Positions 54,016 through 64,000 of a stretch of 64,000 bases of DNA are shown one piece after another. This DNA comes from Tolypocladium sp. Sup5 PDA-1. Its lineage: Eukaryota > Ascomycota > Sordariomycetes > Hypocreales > Ophiocordycipitaceae. The notes beneath the pieces were generated by a model. The model searched no databases and was not told the DNA's origin. It saw only the letters and a program-made list of their open reading frames with translations. The DNA lies in contig JPHH03000043.1 in NCBI GenBank assembly GCA_000750105.3, positions 62,001 through 126,000 of the forward strand, given 5' to 3'. A program made the position numbers and the translations under genes. Positions within the stretch are counted from its first letter, which is position 1. Every line of letters starts with the position of its first letter.

Positions 54016-54540
54016 GAGTTTTCTGAAATTCCATGCTAATTGATATTGTCTGCTGGACTAAGGCTGCAGTGCCAGCCCCTCATGCATTTTGCCAGGGCCT
54101 CACAATGTCAAGTACATGTACTATGTCCTACCTCTTGGTGACTTCCAGGAAACCCGGTCAGATTCCAGAAGCCACTTTTGCCTCGCGTGACTACTTACTC
54201 AAGCATACTATCCAGAAAGAAGCCCCATTGCCAGTTCTCTGCCAATCATGAGTCATAACCCTATGTGCTCCCCCTGTCAGGACCGTCTAGTAACGCATCC
54301 CCGTTTCCACAACCATCTTTGCTAATGCCCAACCAACAAAAGAATCAGGGTCACAGCCACTGATGATTGAACGCCCAGTTCTGCATAGCGCTCTGCCTAT
54401 TCCTGCATGCCTGAGACTACCAGTATTGCCAAGTGCTTCGACACCCCTCCCGCCTCGTACGCCCGCTCATACTTCGTACCTGGCTCCTCCATTGCAACTT
54501 ACCACGACTAGCCCATCAGCACCCAACTCGCGATTCGAGT
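54016..54540. other. Intergenic, no gene recognised
   Basis: About 520 bp between the transglutaminase-like gene and the phosphotransferase relic. No coding signal or repeat is seen. Confidence 0.5.
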
Positions 54541-54929
54541 GAACTCTCCATTTGTATACTGGCCTCGCGTCATAGATGGCTTGATTCATGGTTATTCCGA
54601 TCCTTGGAAGCGTCGCGCCATGGCTCTAAACCATGACTGGGAATTCGCCTCCGCCACACCAGCTCAGTTTTCCTCCGATCCGCCTTGGTGGCTCGGCCCA
54701 GAGTACTGGAATGGTGATACAAGCCATGGATTGAAGTCTTCGAGCCCGGTCTAAATACACTCTTGCGCTTGTTGAAGAGGAAGAGGAGAAGATGGAAGCC
54801 ACCTCCGGAACGAGTTTCAACGAAAGAGACGTGCCACTGTCACAGCGGATGCGAGAGAGATGGAACAGCAAGGCATGGATGATCAACTGCGCAGCAAGAA
54901 ATAGCTGGGCTTTTGACTTTGTATCCTAG
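54541..54929 (+). pseudogene. Relic of an aminoglycoside-phosphotransferase-like (APH) family gene
   Basis: Frame-broken pieces match the C-terminal part of fungal APH-family proteins: DGLIHGYSDPWKR, PAQFSSDPPWWLGPEYW near 54665, a basic helix, and LSQRMRERWNSKAWMINCAA near 54840, ending at a stop at 54927-54929. At least two frameshifts separate them and the kinase core is absent. Confidence 0.55.
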
Positions 54930-55911
54930 AAGTCCCTTGATGCGCATTACTTTGGGCACCATGCGAATGGGGATGATCGCGCAAGGCTGAACCTCCTCAC
55001 GGATCCGCAACTTGCGGCGATAGAGCCTTTTGTTAAGATGAAGATGAATGGGAGTAAGAGAGGACACTAGTCGAATAGGGTAACGACAGCGCAGCAGCCC
55101 AGATGGCCAAAGGTATGGTGTAAGCTCAGCATCTCCCGCATTGATTCTACCGAAGGGCCCAGTTCTAGTACTGAGTTGCCTGTGACATTCAGCAGCCCGC
55201 ATACCTATTTTCGTCCCCTTCATTGAACGGCCCTACAAACGCGCTTTCATCTTTTTTGAGAGCGAGTTGCAACACGGCTTCATGTGATGAAGCAATCCGA
55301 CCCTAGCGTTCATCCATGCTTGTTCATAGTGGACGCTTGGTCAAGATCTATAGAGAACAGTTCGCCTCCAAAGGGCTCTTGCTTTGCTTTACCGACAAGC
55401 TCCGGTTCAAAGCTAACTTTCCTGCGCCCTTGTACATATAGATCTTTTCCATGCAGTCTTGGTGGGATTATGGTGCACCTGTTCGCAGGCTGGTTGGTGG
55501 ACATGAACCCCCCGACTTGACGCCCCGACGACGCTTGGTGATCTTCCCGGCTTTATTAGCCGTGAGGCCGCATGCAAATGTTCAAGAATTGCTCCACGTG
55601 GTACTATCGAAGTCATGCTTGAGTATGACAACGGACAACAATCTTTTGTAGAGTGCGAAGGCTCTAGCCTTTGCAAGGGTTATAATGAAGTAGTCAGACC
55701 TGATAGAGCCTGACGATTAGGTGCCATGATGTGGATAGGCAAATAGAGGGAGCAAACGGAGGTGCGCACAAAAATGATAACAGTACCACTTCTTTTACAA
55801 CGAACGGCCTTGCAACGGAGCAACATCCGTTAATTGTGAATGCACAGAGAGAAAAAGCGATTTTTAAGCGAAAGGACAAGGGCAGAAAAACCGACAAAAA
55901 AGAAGATCATA
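54930..55911. other. Intergenic region upstream of tRNA terminator
   Basis: About 1 kb without a recognised gene. The Pol III terminator of the minus-strand tRNA lies at 55896-55901. Confidence 0.5.
55896..55901 (-). terminator. Pol III terminator (T6)
   Basis: Six Ts on the minus strand, 10 nt beyond the tRNA 3' end. This is the normal signal for RNA polymerase III release. Confidence 0.8.
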
Positions 55912-56082
55912 TGATGAGACTGGGACTCGAACCCAGGAGGATTGCTCCATCAGGAAAATTGGTGCTAAGGGTGTAACCTTAACCTGACGCCATAACCTGG
56001 AATCTGTTAGCGAAATGTATGTGAAGGTGATTGTGGGCCGATGGAGCCCATGTGAAGCGCTTACCAACTCGGCCATCTCACC
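55912..56082 (-). tRNA. tRNA-Leu(AAG) with an anticodon-loop intron and an extra GT-AG intron in the D-loop
   Basis: Read on the minus strand. The 7-bp acceptor stem is GGTGAGA with TCTCATC, with A as discriminator. The A box is TGGCCGAGTTGG and the D-stem GCC/GGC. The anticodon stem is TCAGG/CCTGA, with anticodon AAG at 55978-55980. The variable arm is GGA-GCAA-TCC, and the T-arm CTGGG-TTCGAGT-CCCAG contains the B box. Two inserts interrupt it. One is the canonical 21-nt intron at 55956-55976 after position 37, whose CCTTA can pair with the anticodon. The other is a 68-bp insert at 55997-56064 inside the D-loop. That insert starts GTAAGC, has GCTAAC ten nt before its end and ends CCAG. Removing both gives a complete type II tRNA-Leu with the D-loop GG restored. 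A T6 terminator follows. Confidence 0.85.
55997..56064 (-). other. Spliceosomal-type intron inside the tRNA D-loop
   Basis: 68 bp, the length of a typical mRNA intron in this window (46-92 bp). It has a GTAAGC donor, a TTCGCTAACAG branch region and a TTCCAG acceptor. It splits the D-loop between the two conserved Gs (GAGTTG before, GTTATGG after). An internal TGGGC...GCCCA stem is possible. The insertion keeps the Pol III A box intact because the intron itself begins with G. Confidence 0.75.
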
Positions 56083-56677
56083 AATTGGTGGGTTCTGAAA
56101 CGTATGGATGGCAGCTAACTAGAAATCGCGTTTTAAGAGGCGCCGTGTAATATATTGGCCTTTACAAAATTTAGGTATAGCTCGAAGTAGTACAGAGGAA
56201 CGGCGAGGAATGGCAGGAATAGCTAATAAGTATAAGTAAAATGGCAAGTAAGGGGAAATACAAGGTTAGAGAGCCTTCGTACACCAGAAGGGATGGCAGC
56301 GTCACCGATGTGGTATGACCACAAGCTCCAAATTATTGAATGTCAGATCAATGGCGGCTAATTGAAGTATGCACAACTGGACAATGGGATCATCACTTCG
56401 TCTCGTGAAAGGCCGCCATTGATTGGTTGCTACAGCAAGTGTAAAGTGTTGGTGGATCGCTTCATGGTATCAAAGAAAGAGCTGCATTGATGGATCACCT
56501 CGCATCAATGGCGCAGCTTTTTGACCGCTCCCGGCGGATTTGCAAAGCAGCCATGATTGCTGCTGTTTTCTCGAGCTGTAGGTATAAGTATGCATCGCTT
56601 CGCCCTGGTGCTCTCTATACCTCCTGATCAAGCCCAGTCGCCTGGTATTAAACCCAAATCATCGAAAGTTCACAACC
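56083..56677. other. Intergenic, LysM promoter
   Basis: About 600 bp with no recognised gene. A TATAAG element near 56585 is a candidate TATA box for the LysM gene. Confidence 0.5.
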
Positions 56678-57191
56678 ATGGCCCGCATTCTCCAGACTCT
56701 TGCCGCTGCGCTCTCTTGCCTAATGATTTGCTCGACTGCATGTGACCTGCCGCAATCAGGGGCAGTTGGCAATATCGTATCATCCGTGGGCATTGTCGCG
56801 ACCCCAGTCGAGCACTCTGAAGCCCCAGCCAACAGTGTCGCGTCTCCAGTCGGCAGTATCGCGCCCCCTGTTAACAGCGTGGCGCCGCCAATTGTCAGCG
56901 CCGCCACCACTCTCATGACTGCAACAAAGACGATGCCGTTTGAAGCCCCCGTCGCTGCCCAAACTGGTACAAACCCGCAATGCAAGACGTTTCATAAAGT
57001 CATGTCTGGCGATATTTGCCAGAAACTCGCCGATCAGTACAAAATCAAGCTGACAAACTTGTATGATCTCATAAGTTCCCTTGCCGTTTCGACGAACACT
57101 AACGTTTTGTGTCAGCTATGCGTGGAATCCCGCGGTGGGAACTAACTGCGCTTCTTTATGGATGGGATACAATGTTTGCGTGGGAATTTGA
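56678..57191 (+). CDS. Secreted LysM-domain protein (candidate effector)
   Basis: Predicted 152 aa in two exons. The 55-bp intron at 57061-57115 has a GTATGA donor, a CACTAACG branch and a GTCAG acceptor. Without splicing the frame runs to a false stop in the LysM motif. Spliced, it gives a signal peptide (MARILQTLAAALSCLMICSTA), a Val/Pro/Ser-rich linker with repeated NSVA(S/P)PV units, and one LysM. The LysM runs from CKTFHKVMSGDICQKLADQY to the characteristic NFYAWNPAVGTNCASLWMGY and a final NVCVGI. LysM proteins bind chitin or related glycans; fungal secreted forms hide or protect wall chitin from hosts or competitors. One LysM is few compared with the two or three of classical effectors. 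Confidence 0.85.
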
Positions 57192-57856
57192 TTCCATACG
57201 GTAGAGAGACCTGTGGTAGGACTTACATGTACGACGTGTTGGTGTCGAAGAAGTGAGAGCATTGATCTCCAGGCGGATGTAGTAGCTTTCACACCTACTT
57301 AGCCAAGCATATCGTGGCTTATAGACTGTTTTGTGTTTTGGCCTTCTGGCCTTTCATTCGTCAAATACTGTCGAGGGTAGAATCAACAAAAAGTGCGAAC
57401 TTATGCCTGCAAAACCAAGTACAGAAGCCGCAACTAACACTACGGGCTTATGAGCTGCCCCCAACATACCATGGTCGAACCTGTGGAGTAGAGCGAATCT
57501 GCTATGCCGAGGGCAGATTTTTTTGGGATGTTAATATAGCTTCTACTACATGCTTTTAATTCACGCCATTCGCGTCCCATAATTTGGAGTTTTCTTACGG
57601 TTAAAGTCATGTTTCTTAAAGTCTGTCCTTTTCGTCAGTAATGCTAAAGCGCCAGAGGAATCCACCGGAAAAGTGGGGCGTACTTTCATCGCGACTGACT
57701 AACCTTTTTGAGACAAAACGGATGGAGCTTATTATTCTCACGACCCGACTCTTTGGCGAGCGACTAACCAGACTTCACTCCCATCAACTTCACCTCGGTC
57801 TCGTTGAAGTCTTCGCCCAACACTCACTCCTCTCCAGGATACGCCCTCCTCTTGCC
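57192..57856. other. Intergenic, NAD+ synthetase promoter
   Basis: About 660 bp. No gene is recognised. The region just before the start is C-rich, as expected for a leader. Confidence 0.5.
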
Positions 57857-60800
57857 ATGTCGTTTATAACCGTCGCTGCCGCGACCCTGCCCAGCGTCCC
57901 CCTGGACTTTCAGGGGAATCGCGACAGGATCATCGAGTCGATTCGGATCGCCAAGGCAAAGGGCGCAACGCTCCGCACAGGCCCCGAGGTGTGTATTGCC
58001 CGTTGGCTCAACCATTTCAACGGCTAATGAAGCAATGTTATAGCTAGAAATTCCGGGATATTCTTGCTTGGATCATCATCTCGGTATGTACCTCATCGCC
58101 CGCTCCCGCGATGCTCTCCCCGCAGCAGCTGCGCATTGCCTCATGGAAAGAGTCGGCCGTAACCGTTGGCAACTCCATGGCTAAAGCAGGATAATCCTCG
58201 CTATGTCTTTGGTGGCTCATTGCTAGGCTTAGTTCAAGCCGGTGTCCTTTAAGTCACTGCACTGAACGGGATCCTTATGTGAACAGCCCATGCTAACATT
58301 CACGCGCTTTCAGAGGGTGACACTGTCATTCATTCCTGGGAAGTCTTGGCCGACATAATCAGCGATGAGGCTTGCAAGGAAATGCTCATCGATGTTGGCA
58401 TGGGCTGCAGGCACAGGAATGTCTTGTACAACTGGTAAATGCGCTATCCCCTACACTCCGGTCACTCGCAACTGCGCAAACACGAAGCACCATTTAGTTG
58501 CAAGTCGTGAGCGCCGATTGCATCTTTGTCGTGACTAACTCTCAATTTCAGTCGAGTACTATGCACCTACAAGCGTATACTCTTCATTCGGTATGTCATC
58601 CTAGCCCTAGCCGAAAAACACTCCCCGCAAGGACTCACGCATGACCTCACCATAGACCCAAGATGTCGCTGGCCAACGATGGTCTTTATCGAGAGGCCAG
58701 GCACTTTACGGCGTGGCCAAAGAAGATGCAAACCGAGACCTACTACCTGGAAAGCGTTATCGAAAAGATCACCGGCCAGCACACGATTCCCATCGGCGAT
58801 GCGATCTTGTCCACGCTCGACACTGCGATTGGCTGCGAAACCTGTGAAGAAATGTTTACACCAAGCAACCCATCCACTGTGTGCCATAGTCTCTCTTAAG
58901 ACCCATTTGTGTCTTGCACTGACTCTATTTTCCACAGTACATGTCTCTCAACGGATGCGAAATCATTCTCAACGTAGGTCTAGCCTCAGCCCCGGGTAGC
59001 GGACTAGCCGACATCCTTCAATGAGAAATGCTGACTGGAAGATCAGAGCAGCGCTTCTCACGCCGAGCTGCGGAAGCTCAGGACCCGAATAGACCTTATC
59101 GCTAACTCTACGTACGTACTCTCCATTGCCAGTTGACTGCAGTGTGCTAATGGAAGTGAACAGGAGGAAGACTGGAGGATGTTACGTTTATGCAAATGCC
59201 ACAGGCGTAGATGGCGATGCTCGTATGATGTTCGACGGCTCTTCGATGGTTTTGGTAGGTTGGCAGCGGCCACGAAGCCGTCATCTTCGTTACCTGGTGA
59301 CTAGACGGGCATCTTGTTGATCGGTGCTAATTACACACTTCTTCAGCTTAACGGCAAGGTCCTGGAACAGGGACCGCAGTTTTCACTCCAGCCTGTCCAC
59401 GTGGTTACCGCAACGATTGATATCGAAGAGATTCGAAGCTTCCGTTGCAGCATGGCCCGCAACGCTCAGGCCGCGGCGCAGCCTGATTATCCCCGGGTTG
59501 AGTTCAACATGCGCCTGTCCCGCCCGGCTGACGAGGTCTTTCTTTCGGATACCTTGCAGATCTCCAGAGCGATAGAGCCCCGCATTCTTGACCCGATGGC
59601 TGAGATCTGGCTTAGCACTGCGGTATTGTATGTACTGGTTATGTCCTGCCCCCGACGGCTCTTGCTAACTATCTCCGCTTTAGCCTCTGGCAATGTGAGT
59701 GCATATGGACTCAATGACCTCTACTCCCCCAGAGTGCAGTGCTGCTTGGTGTTATGAATAGCACTGACATTGACAATTAGACCTCGTGCGTACAAATTCC
59801 GCTGGGTTCTTCCTCAGCTTGTCTGGCGGTACGTTCAACCTGAACCCATGCATATCCGTGCATGACAAAGGTTGTAGATATCAGGGTGCTGATGTTCCAC
59901 AGGATTGGACAGCTCTACGGTGGCACTTTTTGTCTACGGCATGGCAAAGCTTGTCCTGACCTCTATTGAAGCTGGAGAGGAAACGACGTTGGCCGACCTG
60001 CGACGCGTTACTGGTGTCAACGACTTCACCCCCAAGTCCCCGCACGAAATTGTCAACCGACTCCTGACGACCTGTTACACGGGAACCGCCAACTCCTCAG
60101 ATGAGACCCGGTCTCGCGCCGAAAGGTTGGCAGAGAAGCTTGGAGCCTGGCACTTGAGCATCCCAATTGACGGAGTCATCGGGGCATACCAGGATCTCGT
60201 CAAGAGCGCGCTGCAATTCACGCCGCGTTACACCGTCGAGGGCGGGACTCAGGCTGAGAACCTTGCGTTGCAAAACTTGCAGGCCAGGAACCGCATGGTA
60301 GTGCAGTATACGCTTGCGCAGCTGGCGACGACTGCACGCAAGCTTCCGAGGGCCGGCGCAGCATTGCTGGTTCTGACCAGTGGTAACGTGGTGCGTACCA
60401 ACTACAGAGAGACCAGTGAAATGATGGCATTCCTAACCATGGCCCTTAGGACGAAGCTCTACGGGGCTACGTAACTAAGTATGATGCGTCGGCAGGTGAC
60501 ATAGCACCGCTAGGCAGCATCTCGAAGAACGACGCGAAGCGGTTCCAGGCGTAGGTCAGACCCTAGAATCGAGAAGGGCTGTAGGCTGACAATATGCAGA
60601 TGGGCACGAGACAACTGGGACCTCCCTATCATGACGGTATGCCACTCTGAGAATCCTTTATTGTACACCCGCTGATCTGTAGCAGGAGTTCATCGAAGCA
60701 ACACCGACCGCTGAGCTGCTGCCATTGTCCGCTGGTGTACAAGCCGACGAGTCTGAGAACGAGTGAGCGGCTTTCCCACCGACCTCCTAGATCCGCAAAC

Positions 60801-61225
60801 TGACAGTCTCCGCTATAGGATGGGGCTTACTTACGAAGAGCTCTCCATGTTCGGCATCCTCCGCAAGGTTGACAAGCTAGGCCCGTGGTCTTGCTACCTT
60901 CGCCTGCTCGGCCTCTGGAAAGACCGCGCCGGCATGGGACCACGGCAGATTGCCGAGAAGGTCATGCGGTTCTTCAGACATTACGCCATCAACCGTCATA
61001 AGGCTACTGTTCTTACGCCGTCGATCCACCTGTCCGCCTACAGTATGCCGTTGAGCTGTCCAGCATCTTTCCCTGGAGCAATGGCTAATCCGACCTTTTT
61101 ATTTAGATCCCGATGACAACCGTGCGGACCTTAGACCCTTCTTATACGTTGTCAACTGGCCCTTCCAGTTTAATAAGATTCGGGCACACGCGGAGCAGCT
61201 GGAGCGGAAAATGAACATGGCTTAG
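57857..61225 (+). CDS. QNS1: Glutamine-dependent NAD+ synthetase, 17 exons
   Basis: Cytosolic enzyme amidating deamido-NAD+ with glutamine and ATP. The rebuilt product is 710 aa (2133 nt), the usual length. The N-terminal nitrilase-like amidase has its triad Glu (GPELEIPGY), Lys (YKRILFIRPK) and Cys (NGCEIILNSS). The synthetase half has the ATP-pyrophosphatase motif SLSGGLDSS and NRHKATVLTPSIHLSAYNPD. Introns: 57989-58043, 58084-58313, 58435-58551, 58591-58655, 58879-58937, 58974-59046, 59112-59163, 59255-59346, 59628-59683, 59695-59780, 59829-59902, 60391-60449, 60551-60599, 60637-60685, 60763-60818 and 61043-61106. Exon 10 is only 11 nt. All joins keep frame with no stop, so the gene looks intact. 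The region around LGAWHLSIPIDGVIGAYQ is diverged, which could mean a second paralog rather than the housekeeping copy. Confidence 0.88.
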
Positions 61226-62991
61226 AGTGTCACCTCGGGTCCTTCATCAGAGCCTTACTTAGATAGAACAGCAGCTTCTAAGTGACTTATACGGTTGAAT
61301 ACCTTTGCAGCGAGTGAGTGTGCATCTAATGGCGGCATAAAACGCAAGCAAAGAGCAGGCTCTAAACGGAGTTGTGTTGAATAGGGGCTGCATTGCGGGA
61401 ACCTGACAGGTGCCTGGGCACTTATGGCATAAGCCAATCCCTCACCAAAGTCTGCTTCTATATCTGCATCTTATAATGTTATACGTTTTCCTATCTTTTC
61501 TCCATATTAGTCTGGCCGATATCTCTTCAATATCCCGTCGGATCATCTCGTCGGATCTCTGGTCTGCGATTTTCTACAGCCCGCAGGTGTTGCCGCCAGA
61601 AGACTGCCCCGGCTCCGTATTATGGAGATCTGGAATGGAAAGGATGATGGACATGGCTGTGTCTTTCGTTAGCAGAAGAACGAAATGGCCAGCTCATCGC
61701 GCAGTGAGTCTCAGCTCCCCAGCTCTACATCACATCTTGGTAAAGTACAGATGTCTATCCAAAGCCAAATGCAAGCAAATCATCCCAGCGAATATCAGCT
61801 GGCAGGGCACCTGGAAGCTCAAGATCGCGCGGCGGGTCAGCCGTTCTCGGGCCAAGATTCCGCACGGGATCAGCCGACACGAATTGATCGTCCTATCTGA
61901 AGTGATGTCAAAGGACGGCACAAGTTTTCCAGTCTCTATTCTTCCCCACCTCATGCTAAGGGATCGGAATCTCCACCCTACGTCCCTCCGCCAGCTCGAG
62001 CTGATAGGAGCGCCGCGGGAAAAGTAATTGTGTTGCGCAAGGGGCTAGGGTTTGTATAGAGGCTAGTTTAAATCATGAATACGCAAGGGCAAGTATTCGA
62101 CCCGTCTTGTCGTGCCTACGGATAGTACGTAGTCCGTACGCACGAAGTACCTCCTGTGGAGTGTCTGTCTGAGACACTGTAGCCATTGTGGCGGCAGGGA
62201 TCGTCTTTAAGCTTGAGAGAGAGAATTTGTTCGCGGTATCAGGCAGTTCAGGTATTACTCGTATCCCGTATGGAAGAATAAAGAGATGTGTAGTCCGTAC
62301 CCATGCAGGTGTCATTCAACATGTAACATTCAACAAACACTCTTCAACCAGCTTATGAGACACAAGATCTAATACGATTGAACAATTCTAGACCTCCTCA
62401 CTCCCCTCATTAGACAAGATTTAAAACAGCGTTGAGTGTCAAAACTCCTGACAGGGGTGGGGGGAGAAGCCATTCTTGGTCCTGGTCGGTCCAATAGACA
62501 TCGTCAGATCAACAACGTGGCCAAGTCTGCCTGTCAACATGCCAGTCATTACCACACATCTGCATATTGTTCCATCCAGGGCATGGACATTTGATACAGC
62601 CACGCCTCGAAACTTTTCAAGGATCAATCTCACCGACGTGGCATATCGTCCTTGCCGATGCACCGGAACGCCGGATGCCAGCCGGATGCTAGGTCCTTGC
62701 TTTCCCAGTCAAGGCTTCAGCTTCAGTAGAGGCGGTTAAGAGACTTTTGGGTTGTTCGGAAGTTGCTTCCCGCTGCTTTCTAGAAGACGTTGAGACCAGG
62801 GTGCAGAGTACATGGACGTGGTACCGCGCCAGAGGACCCGGCTGGTCCCAGCTAGACGCCGATATTCACATTTGCAAAGACGTACGACCGTTTACCTCTT
62901 TATAACTCAATTGTCTGTATCGGATACTTTAGCCTTTATATTTTCAACATTTTATACAAAAATCTCTATATGTTGATAATAATTCCCGCGC
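61226..62991. other. Intergenic with one interrupted reading frame
   Basis: About 1.8 kb. A possible decayed gene at 61685-62055 is listed separately. The rest shows no gene, relic or repeat that I can support. Confidence 0.5.
61685..62055 (+). pseudogene. Possible hydrophilic gene interrupted by one TGA
   Basis: An open frame from ATG 61685 (MASSSRSESQLPSSTSHLGK) meets TGA at 61898-61900. The same frame then continues open for about 50 codons in protein-like sequence (AKGSESPPYVPPPARADRS) to a stop near 62055. CGA to TGA would be a single transition. No family is recognised, and chance is not excluded. Confidence 0.25.
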
Positions 62992-63876
62992 TCAGTAAGT
63001 AGCGGGCATGATACTGAGACGCCCACCGTCAGTCACAAGAACATTACCTCCGATATAGCCTCCGGCTCTGCTCACAAGGAACAGCGCAACGCCAGCGATG
63101 TCTTCCTCCGTACCTGACCGCTCCAGCGGCACAAATTCCTTGGGAAGCCCGCCTTCCTCGCGCGGGTCTATGCCCGCCTTCATGATCGGCATGTTCCCTG
63201 TCATTTCGCTGGGATAGAATCCGGGCGCGATCGTGTTGACCCTGATCTTCAAGTGTGCCAGGACCGTGGCCAGCTGCTTAGCCAAGTGCGCGACCGCAGC
63301 CTTGCTGGTCCCGTATGCGAAGCCGGCGGCTGGGTTCCGTGCATAGGCAGCAATGGACGAGGTGATGATGACCTGTGACTTTTGCGGCACGACCGCGCGC
63401 TTGTTTCCCTCGTCGAGTAGATCCAAGAAAGCAATAGCAGTATAGAAAGCACCGGTGACATTGACGTGCAACGCCTTGGTGAACTCGTCCATGTCGGGCG
63501 CCCACAGCCTCTCCTGAAGGCTCTTCGCGGTCAGGTCGCCCGCGTCCTGGACCGGCACCCACGCAGTGATGACGCCGCTGTTGGCGAAGAGAACATCGAT
63601 GTATCCAATATCATCGCGAACCTTGTTGGCGGCGTGTCGCAAAGAGTCCTTTGACGTCACGTCGCAGACGATGGTGTGAATGGCCTGGGGGTTCGGGGAG
63701 GAGTCTTTGGTGGCAGTCAGGGACTCCTGACGTCGGCCCAGGATGTAAACTGCCTTTGCACCATTGGCCGCCAGGGCCTGCGCAACTACTTTGCCGAGGC
63801 CGGATCCTCCGCCAGTGATGACGGCCACTATGTTCTTGACGTCGAACAGCGCCTGGGCATCATACGAAGAGGCCAT
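62992..63876 (-). CDS. Short-chain dehydrogenase/reductase (SDR)
   Basis: Single-exon protein of 294 aa with the classical SDR layout. The cofactor loop is TGGGSGLG (about residues 21-28), an NSG variant of NAG is near residue 100, and the catalytic Ser lies in VIITSSIAAYA. The catalytic Tyr and Lys lie in YGTSK (about residue 193-197). The IAPGFYPSEM segment and a C-terminal GGNVLVTDGG are also typical. It likely uses NAD(P)H on a small alcohol or ketone; the substrate is unknown. The start at 63876 is the first ATG, and the promoter is the final 124 bp of the window. Confidence 0.88.
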   Translation of the reverse strand: MASSYDAQALFDVKNIVAVITGGGSGLGKVVAQALAANGAKAVYILGRRQESLTATKDSSPNPQAIHTIVCDVTSKDSLRHAANKVRDDIGYIDVLFANSGVITAWVPVQDAGDLTAKSLQERLWAPDMDEFTKALHVNVTGAFYTAIAFLDLLDEGNKRAVVPQKSQVIITSSIAAYARNPAAGFAYGTSKAAVAHLAKQLATVLAHLKIRVNTIAPGFYPSEMTGNMPIMKAGIDPREEGGLPKEFVPLERSGTEEDIAGVALFLVSRAGGYIGGNVLVTDGGRLSIMPATY

Positions 63877-64000
63877 TTTCCCGATGAGTTGTCAAAACTT
63901 GCAGGCAATATAGCTTTGCTATGCGGCTGCGAAACAGTTTGAGATGCCGAAGTACTGGAACTGTGAATAAAGGTGCGGTGGTTCGTCGAGTCATTATGTT
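63877..64000. other. Promoter side of the SDR gene, window edge
   Basis: 124 bp upstream of the SDR start; too short to say more. Confidence 0.4.

Noticed and set aside
57857..61225. NAD+ synthetase as a pseudogene
   Set aside because: It first looked fragmented over many frames, but all 17 exons join in frame at GT-AG sites with catalytic residues intact.
1..64000. CRISPR arrays, rRNA, biosynthetic core enzymes (PKS, NRPS, terpene cyclase) and intact transposases
   Set aside because: None is supported anywhere in the window on either strand.

Overview
The window is nuclear DNA of a filamentous ascomycete, most likely a sordariomycete of the order Hypocreales. It has short GT-AG introns of about 46-92 bp with CTAAC-like branch sites, CCACC-type starts, a Nud1/Cdc11 scaffold, a Zn2Cys6 regulator, DUF3632, 2EXR and LysM families, and many decayed gene fragments between intact genes. 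No species is claimed. Reading frames were rebuilt across introns by hand; for the multi-exon genes the summed exon lengths are multiples of three.

Layout. 38-7404: a three-gene catabolic group, with a Zn2Cys6 regulator (minus), an alkylsulfatase (minus) and a Dal5-type transporter (plus). The sulfatase and transporter share a divergent promoter holding four copies of one octamer. 8106-16530: a peroxisomal enoyl-CoA hydratase/isomerase, a TBC-domain Rab GAP, a drug-efflux relic, orotate phosphoribosyltransferase and a DUF3632 protein. 17429-24248: a frameshifted 2EXR gene, a GT90/CAP10 relic, about 3 kb of gene-poor relic DNA, and an intact nine-exon UDP-galactopyranose mutase. 25150-40810: a Nud1/Cdc11 septation scaffold divergent from a large disordered protein with SPW motifs, a single-pass membrane protein and a dynamin-family GTPase.

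40811-57191 is accessory DNA. Three copies of a terminal-inverted-repeat or LTR-like element surround two unrecognised lineage-type genes (492 and 610 aa). It also holds a 53-bp minisatellite, two small genes (118 and 65 aa), a transglutaminase-like protein, a phosphotransferase relic, an intron-interrupted tRNA-Leu and a LysM effector. 57857-63876: a glutamine-dependent NAD+ synthetase in 17 exons, an interrupted reading frame and a short-chain dehydrogenase.

The most unusual item is the tRNA-Leu(AAG) gene at 55912-56082. Besides a normal 21-nt anticodon-loop intron, its D-loop is split by a 68-bp insert with all the marks of a spliceosomal intron (GTAAGC donor, GCTAAC branch site, CAG acceptor). 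Removing it restores a complete tRNA-Leu cloverleaf, and the A box, B box and a T6 Pol III terminator are all present. Nearby, the NAD+ synthetase has 16 introns and an 11-nt microexon.
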